Shown in pieces: positions 60,250 through 64,000 of a DNA stretch of 64,000 bases. The notes beneath the pieces were generated by a model. That model was not told the DNA's origin. It ran no database searches and was given only the letters and a program-made list of their open reading frames with translations. The stretch's first letter is position 1. Each line of letters begins with the position of its first letter. The stretch is from Glycomyces albidus. Lineage in GTDB: Bacteria > Actinomycetota > Actinomycetes > Mycobacteriales > Micromonosporaceae. The stretch spans positions 49,100 through 113,099 of the forward strand of contig NZ_WIAO01000019.1 in NCBI RefSeq assembly GCF_009451885.1, in the 5' to 3' direction. Made by a program: the position numbers and the translations under genes.

Positions 60250-60285
60250 AACCGGCCCCCGGCGTGTGCACGCCGGGGGCCGGTT
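60250..60285 (+). terminator. Terminator 2 after sdhB
   Basis: A perfect 17-bp stem (60250-60266 with 60269-60285; arm AACCGGCCCCCGGCGTG) with a TG loop, followed by TTCTCC. It is the strongest terminator in this gap. Confidence 0.88.
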
Positions 60286-60288
60286 TTC

Positions 60289-60375
60289 TCCTGCCCCGCG
60301 TGAGCGGGGAGACCCCAAGGGGGAATTCCGCCCCACGTGAGTGGGGGTCAATGCCGCCCCATGTAAACAACGAGC
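60289..60375. repeat. Two CRISPR-repeat-like hairpins
   Basis: CCCCGCGTGAGCGGGG (60294-60309) and CCCCACGTGAGTGGGG (60331-60346) share the stem-loop shape of type I-E repeats with a compensating base-pair change and the same GTGA loop. A third partial CCGCCCCATGT follows. Spacing (37 and 26 bp) is not that of an array and no cas genes are near. With the terminators and the MerR-type promoter this fills the 345-bp gap 60140-60484. Confidence 0.35.
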
Positions 60376-60425
60376 CGGACGCCTCCCGGTCGCGCCACTT
60401 GACGGTGACCCGCGTCTCTCTTTCC

Positions 60426-60456
60426 TTGCGGGTGACGCGGCGTCAGCCGATACCGT
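60426..60456 (+). promoter_or_regulatory. MerR-type promoter and operator
   Basis: TTGCGG (60426-60431) and TACCGT (60451-60456) are 19 bp apart, the long spacer typical of MerR-activated promoters. The spacer holds a perfect palindrome TGACGCGGCGTCA (60433-60445). It lies directly upstream of the TipA-like gene, so autoactivation is likely. Confidence 0.6.
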
Positions 60457-60484
60457 CGACACCGCACCGACGGAAAGGACGCCG

Positions 60485-61252
60485 ATGGACACCTGGACGA
60501 CCGCCCACGTGGTCAAACTGACCGGCGTCACCGCGCGCACCCTGCGCCACTACGACGCCATCGGCCTCCTCCCGCCCGCCGCCGGCGGCCGCGGCGGCCA
60601 GCGCCGGTACGGCCGCGCCGAACTCCTGCGCCTCCAGCAGATCCTCCTGCTCAAACGCCTCGGCCTGCGACTCGACGTCATCGCCGGGATCCTCGAGGGC
60701 GGCCTCGACCCCGCCGAGGCCCTGCGCCGCCACGCCGAGGGCATCGCCGCCGAGCAGGAGCGCCTCGCCCGGCTCGCCGACACCGTCGACGCCACCATCC
60801 GACAACTCGAGACCGGAGGCCCGCCCATGGCGCCCGACACCTGGTTCCGCGGACTCGACGACCGCGACCGCCACCGCGAGGAAGCCCGCCGCCGCTGGGG
60901 GCAGGCCGTCGTCGAACGCGCCTTCGCCGCCCTCCAGCGGCTCACCCCCGAGCAGCGGCGCGCCCTCCCGGCCGAGTCCGGCCGCATCAACGCCGCGCTC
61001 GAGGCCCACCGCCGGGCCGGGCACGGCCCCGGCGACGGGGCCGTCCAGGAGGTGCTCGCCGGCCACTACCGGCTCATCGCCCGCCACTGGGACGGCGAAC
61101 CGGGAGCCGAGGCCTACCGGCGGCTCGCCGCGCTCTACACCGACGACCCGCGCTTCCGCGAGCCCTTCGACCGGGTCGGCGACGGCTTCGCCGAATACCT
61201 GCGCGAGGCCATGCACCGCTACGCCGACACCGCGCTCGCCGCGCGACCCTGA
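60485..61252 (+). CDS. MerR-family regulator, TipA-like
   Basis: A 255-residue regulator with an N-terminal MerR HTH (VVKLTGVTARTLRHYDAIGL, about 9-28), a dimerisation helix and a C-terminal TipAS-type domain (about 118-250; EEARRRWGQ, YRLIARHWDGEPGAEAYRRLAALYTDDPRF). TipAL proteins bind thiopeptide antibiotics and other drugs covalently or tightly and activate their own gene. ATG 60485 follows GGAAAGGA. The promoter upstream has the expected 19-bp spacer with a palindrome. Confidence 0.87.
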   Translation: MDTWTTAHVVKLTGVTARTLRHYDAIGLLPPAAGGRGGQRRYGRAELLRLQQILLLKRLGLRLDVIAGILEGGLDPAEALRRHAEGIAAEQERLARLADTVDATIRQLETGGPPMAPDTWFRGLDDRDRHREEARRRWGQAVVERAFAALQRLTPEQRRALPAESGRINAALEAHRRAGHGPGDGAVQEVLAGHYRLIARHWDGEPGAEAYRRLAALYTDDPRFREPFDRVGDGFAEYLREAMHRYADTALAARP

Positions 61253-61424
61253 CCGGCGGCGCGGGCGCGACCGGCCGCGTCGGGCCCGTCCCGCGGGCCG
61301 GAACGGTCGCCATCCGGCCCGCTCGCCGCACGGTTCGGCCCGCGGATACGGCACCGGTGCCCCCAGGCCCCGTGTTGGGGGCGAACGGGTCCGGGCACCC
61401 CGGCCGGGTCCACCGGGCAGGCCC

Positions 61425-61430
61425 TAGGCT
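61425..61430 (+). promoter_or_regulatory. -10 box of leaderless prenyltransferase gene
   Basis: TAGGCT ends six bases before ATG 61437. The remaining gap 61253-61424 shows no gene or clear hairpin. Confidence 0.45.
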
Positions 61431-61436
61431 TGGCGG

Positions 61437-62204
61437 ATGCGCGCACCCCAGGGCCTGTACCGGATCTACGCGGACCGGCTGCGCCGGCGCCTCGACCCCG
61501 CGCTGCTGCCGCGCCACGTCGCCGTGGCCATGGACGGCAACCGGCGCTGGGCCCGCGCCCAGGGCTTCGCCGACCCCGGCGTCGGCCACCGGTACGGCGC
61601 CGAGCACCTCGAGGACCTCCTCGCCTGGTGCCTGGCACTGGGCATCGACCACGTCACCGTCTACGTCGCCTCGGCCGACAACCTCGCCAAGCGCGTCGGC
61701 GGCGAGATCGCCCACCTCATGGCCATGGTCGAGTCCGTCGTCGCCGAGCGGCTGCGCCGCCCGGGCAGCCCCTGGCGGCTGCACCTGGCCGGGCGCCTCG
61801 ACGCGCTCCCGGACTCGACCGCGCACGCGCTCACGGCCGCCGCCGAGGACACCGCCGACCGCACCGGCGCCCACCTGACGGTCGCCATCGGCTACGACGG
61901 CCAGACCGAGATCGCCGACGCCGTCCGCTCCCTCCTCGAGCACGAGGCCGCCCGCGGCACGGCCCTGGCCGACCTCGCCGCGCGCGTCAGCGCCGCCGAC
62001 ATCGACGCCCACCGCTACACCCCCGACCTGCCGGCGGCCGACCTCATCATCCGCACCTCCGGGGAGCGGCGCCTCTCCAGCTTCCTGCTGTGGCAGTCGG
62101 CCCGCGCCGAGCTGTACTTCTGCGACGTGTACTGGCCGGGGTTCCGCCACGTCGACTTCCTGCGGGCCCTGCGCGACTACGCCCGGCGCCGCCGGGGCCG
62201 CTAA
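61437..62204 (+). CDS. Cis-prenyltransferase (UppS/Z-farnesyl diphosphate synthase family)
   Basis: Condenses isopentenyl diphosphate units in cis onto an allylic diphosphate. The 255-residue protein has the catalytic Asp in AVAMDGNRRWAR (about 33), the substrate region YVASADNLAKR, and the C-terminal IIRTSGERRLSSFLLWQSARAEL. Actinobacteria often have several such enzymes with different chain lengths, so long-chain undecaprenyl or decaprenyl synthesis is not certain. Probably leaderless. The stop overlaps that of the convergent cupin gene by three bases. Confidence 0.9.
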   Translation: MRAPQGLYRIYADRLRRRLDPALLPRHVAVAMDGNRRWARAQGFADPGVGHRYGAEHLEDLLAWCLALGIDHVTVYVASADNLAKRVGGEIAHLMAMVESVVAERLRRPGSPWRLHLAGRLDALPDSTAHALTAAAEDTADRTGAHLTVAIGYDGQTEIADAVRSLLEHEAARGTALADLAARVSAADIDAHRYTPDLPAADLIIRTSGERRLSSFLLWQSARAELYFCDVYWPGFRHVDFLRALRDYARRRRGR

Positions 62205-62578
62205 GCGGCCCAGGCGAGGTCGATCGTCTCGTGCGGTGCGTCCGGCATCGAGGCGCGCATGCCGGCCGGGCCGGTCACGACGGCGGTGAACCCGGCCGCG
62301 CCGGGCGTGAGGCGGCGCGCGACGCCGGCGGGGACGACGAGCGTGTCGCCCTCGGCCAGGTCCGCGGCCTCGCCGCCGACCTCGACGCGGGCGCTGCCGG
62401 CGGTGAACGTCCACACCTGGTCGGCGTCGATCAGGTGCAGGGGCCCGGGCGTGCCGGGGGCGGCCTCGACCCGCCACAGCGGGACCGGCGAGGACCCGAG
62501 GGTCGGCGAGGCGAGGGTGGTCATGACCGCCGCGGGGGTGGCGGTGCGGCGGGTGTCGGCACTGCGGACGAGCTGCAT
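62201..62578 (-). CDS. Cupin-domain protein
   Basis: A 125-residue single-cupin protein: PLHLIDADQVWTFTAGSARVEV and LAEGDTLVVPAGVARRLTPG are the two cupin motifs, although the metal His pattern is incomplete (PLHLIDADQ in motif 1). Function unknown; such proteins bind small ligands or quinols. ATG 62578 has AGGAG eight bases upstream. It is divergent from a MarR regulator and shares a long inverted repeat with it, so it is the likely target of that regulator. Confidence 0.8.
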   Translation of the reverse strand: MQLVRSADTRRTATPAAVMTTLASPTLGSSPVPLWRVEAAPGTPGPLHLIDADQVWTFTAGSARVEVGGEAADLAEGDTLVVPAGVARRLTPGAAGFTAVVTGPAGMRASMPDAPHETIDLAWAA

Positions 62579-62591
62579 CGGGACGTCTCCT

Positions 62592-62639
62592 AAGATCGAC
62601 AACATGGTTGCCCATACAGTAAACCAGGTTGTCTATCTT
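62592..62639. promoter_or_regulatory. MarR-type operator between cupin and MarR genes
   Basis: AAGATCGACAACATGGTT (62592-62609) and AACCAGGTTGTCTATCTT (62622-62639) are inverted repeats matching at 16 of 18 positions, 12 bp apart. The right arm includes a -10-like TATCTT for the MarR gene. The region is clearly AT-richer than its surroundings. Confidence 0.65.
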
Positions 62640-62661
62640 GGCGGTGCGGGCGGGGCCCGCC

Positions 62662-63135
62662 ATGAGTGAGCCGCGGCCCGGATTCGAACTCCCGCTGCGG
62701 TTCTTCGCCGCCTTCCGCGCCGCCGTCGACGCCGTCCACGACGACCTCGCCCGGGCCGGGCACCCGCACCTGCGGCCCATGCACGGCTTCGTCTTCCAGG
62801 CCATCGGCACCCGCGGCACCACCGCCGTCGAACTCGGCGCCCGCCTCGGCGTCACCAAGCAGGCCGCCGGCAAGACCATCGCCGCCCTCGAACGCCAGGG
62901 CTACGTCGAACGCGCCCCCAACCCGGCCGACGCCCGCCGCAAGGCCGTCCGCCTCACCGCCGCCGGCCGCGACGTCCTCGACCGCTCCGCCGCCGCCTTC
63001 GACCGCGTCCGCAGCGAATGGGCCGACCGCCTCGGCCCCGACCGCCTCGCCGCCCTCGAAGCCGACCTCGCCGACCTCGCCCCGGGCGAACTCCTCCGCC
63101 TCGACGCCCCCGGCTGGTTCGGCCCCGACCGCTGA
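62662..63135 (+). CDS. MarR-family regulator
   Basis: A 157-residue winged-helix regulator: VELGARLGVTKQAAGKTIAA (about 54-73) is the recognition region, and NPADARRKAVRLTAAGRDVL is the wing. ATG 62662 is preferred; an upstream TTG at 62629 would lie inside the operator. It is divergent from the cupin gene. A possible ligand is a small phenolic or redox compound, as in many MarR proteins, but nothing here shows it. Confidence 0.85.
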   Translation: MSEPRPGFELPLRFFAAFRAAVDAVHDDLARAGHPHLRPMHGFVFQAIGTRGTTAVELGARLGVTKQAAGKTIAALERQGYVERAPNPADARRKAVRLTAAGRDVLDRSAAAFDRVRSEWADRLGPDRLAALEADLADLAPGELLRLDAPGWFGPDR

Positions 63136-63158
63136 CCCGGCCGCGAACCCGGCGAGCC

Positions 63159-64000
63159 CTACCGGTCCCGGTGCGCGCCGACGAACGCCGCCGCCGCCCG
63201 CATCAGCGGCTCGTGCTCCGGCCCGGCATGGCGGGTGTGCAGGCGCTCGCACAGGCCCGCCAGCACCCCCGCCAGGTCGGCCATGAGCGGCCCGCCCTTG
63301 CCGTCCCCGGTCAGGGCCAGGAGCATCCGCACCCACACCGGCCCGTGGTCGCGGAAGTTCAGATGCAGGTTCCGCTCGCCGTGCCGGTCCGCCGCCGACA
63401 GCAGGTAGTGCACCTCCGTCGCGATCCGCCACGCCGCCCCCGGACTGGAGCCCACGAGCGCGTCCACCGCCGGCTCGGCCGCATGCAGCGCGACCGCCGC
63501 CAGCCCCAGGTCGCAGCGGGCCGCCACCGTCGGCGGCGCCCCCCGCCCCGCCGGATCGGGGCACAACCGCCCGATCAGGCCCGCGTCCCCGAGCGCCCCC
63601 CGCCCCGCCGCCGCCTCCAGCGCCCCCCGCAGCGTCACCAGCGACGGCGCCGACAGCGGCTCCGCCTCCGGAAAGTACTTGCCCAGCAGCTCCCGCGCCC
63701 CTCGCGCATGCCCGCCCCGGCCCGCCGCCGCATGCAGCGCCGCGGCCAGCCGCAGGCTGTCGCGCAGCAGCACATCCTGGCGCCCCGCCGCCAGCAGCAT
63801 CCGCGCCGCCTGGTCGGCCGCCCCCACCGCCAGATCCGGATCCGCCGCCCGCCCGAACACCCGCGCCGCCCGCGCCAGCGCCGCCGCCAGGTCCGCGAAC
63901 CCCGGCCCCGCCGGATCGGCCGGGTCCACGTCGTCCAGCGCGCCCAGCGCCGCGTCCGCCTGCACCGCCGCCGTCAGCAGCCGCCCCGCCCGGACCGCCG
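63159..64000 (-). CDS. Helical-repeat protein of unknown function, C-terminal part
   Basis: Open from the right edge to a stop at 63159, 280 codons visible; the true start is probably beyond the window, although GTG 63965 is possible. The product is very Ala-rich and predicted all-helical, resembling TPR-like or other solenoid arrays (ARAARVFGRAADPDLAVGAA, DSLRLAAALHAAAGRGGHAR). The C-terminal quarter is less repetitive and has EVHYLLSAADRHGERNLHLN and FRDHGPVWVRMLLALTGDGK. Not recognised. It is convergent with the MarR gene. Confidence 0.6.
   Translation of the reverse strand, partial: AVRAGRLLTAAVQADAALGALDDVDPADPAGPGFADLAAALARAARVFGRAADPDLAVGAADQAARMLLAAGRQDVLLRDSLRLAAALHAAAGRGGHARGARELLGKYFPEAEPLSAPSLVTLRGALEAAAGRGALGDAGLIGRLCPDPAGRGAPPTVAARCDLGLAAVALHAAEPAVDALVGSSPGAAWRIATEVHYLLSAADRHGERNLHLNFRDHGPVWVRMLLALTGDGKGGPLMADLAGVLAGLCERLHTRHAGPEHEPLMRAAAAFVGAHRDR

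Noticed and set aside
60289..60375. A real CRISPR array
   Set aside because: Only two or three unequal, irregularly spaced repeat-like hairpins and no cas genes; kept as a finding, not called as CRISPR.

Overview
The window is very GC-rich chromosomal DNA from an actinobacterium. Coding frames use almost only G/C-ending codons, GTG and TTG starts are common, and genes overlap by ATGA or GTGA. The gene content fits: a mycothiol-type maleylpyruvate isomerase-fold protein, a TipA-type MerR regulator, and the pgsA-gcvH-garA-bifunctional nuclease-MerR-gcvP neighbourhood known from mycobacteria and relatives. I would guess a soil or plant-associated genus near Glycomyces or Micromonospora, but the sequence does not prove a genus. 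I see no rRNA, tRNA, insertion sequence, prophage or complete CRISPR array.

Layout. 1-102: 5' end of a secreted protein gene (minus). 172-6660: alpha-galactoside operon (GH36 alpha-galactosidase, binding protein, two permeases, LacI regulator) with three LacI-type operators around its promoter. 6662-9200: ABC-2 exporter (minus), divergent from a large LuxR/MalT-type ATPase regulator (9278-11968). 12053-15511: a TetR regulator flanked by two penicillin-binding-protein-fold serine hydrolases. 15772-26768: a complete urea island with the urea ABC transporter urtABCDE, a GntR regulator preceded by a 65-bp tandem repeat, biotin-dependent urea carboxylase and allophanate hydrolase. 26862-30246: the most unusual locus, a Clp-type AAA+ D1 module fused to a caspase-like protease, a small EACC1-like partner, and two downstream genes. 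30460-32878: a small secreted cysteine-containing protein and a Cys/Met-metabolism PLP enzyme divergent from an Lrp regulator. 32927-44869: GH51 arabinofuranosidase, a LacI regulator and an L-rhamnose operon (rhaM, rhaI, aldolase-dehydrogenase fusion, rhaB, sugar transporter, DUF624 protein). 45027-51896: membrane protein, pgsA, then the glycine-cleavage/GarA cluster with a glycine riboswitch before gcvP. 51995-55705: VWA-domain protein, aminodeoxychorismate synthase-like gene, two small genes. 55719-60139: LysR regulator and succinate dehydrogenase sdhCAB. 60485-64000: TipA-like MerR, a cis-prenyltransferase, a divergent cupin/MarR pair, and the C-terminal part of an unknown helical protein.

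How the genes work together. Two CUT1 sugar importers (alpha-galactosides, rhamnose or rhamnosides) lack an ATPase here, so they probably use a shared MsiK-type ATPase encoded elsewhere. With the GH36 and GH51 enzymes and the rhamnose pathway they suggest growth on plant cell-wall sugars. Urea imported by UrtABCDE would go to ammonia through carboxylase and allophanate hydrolase without a nickel urease. Glycine cleavage, GarA (a 2-oxoglutarate-metabolism regulator) and succinate dehydrogenase are core-metabolism blocks. The Clp-caspase/EACC1 pair has the architecture of an NTP-dependent conflict or defence system and is the best candidate for an undescribed system.
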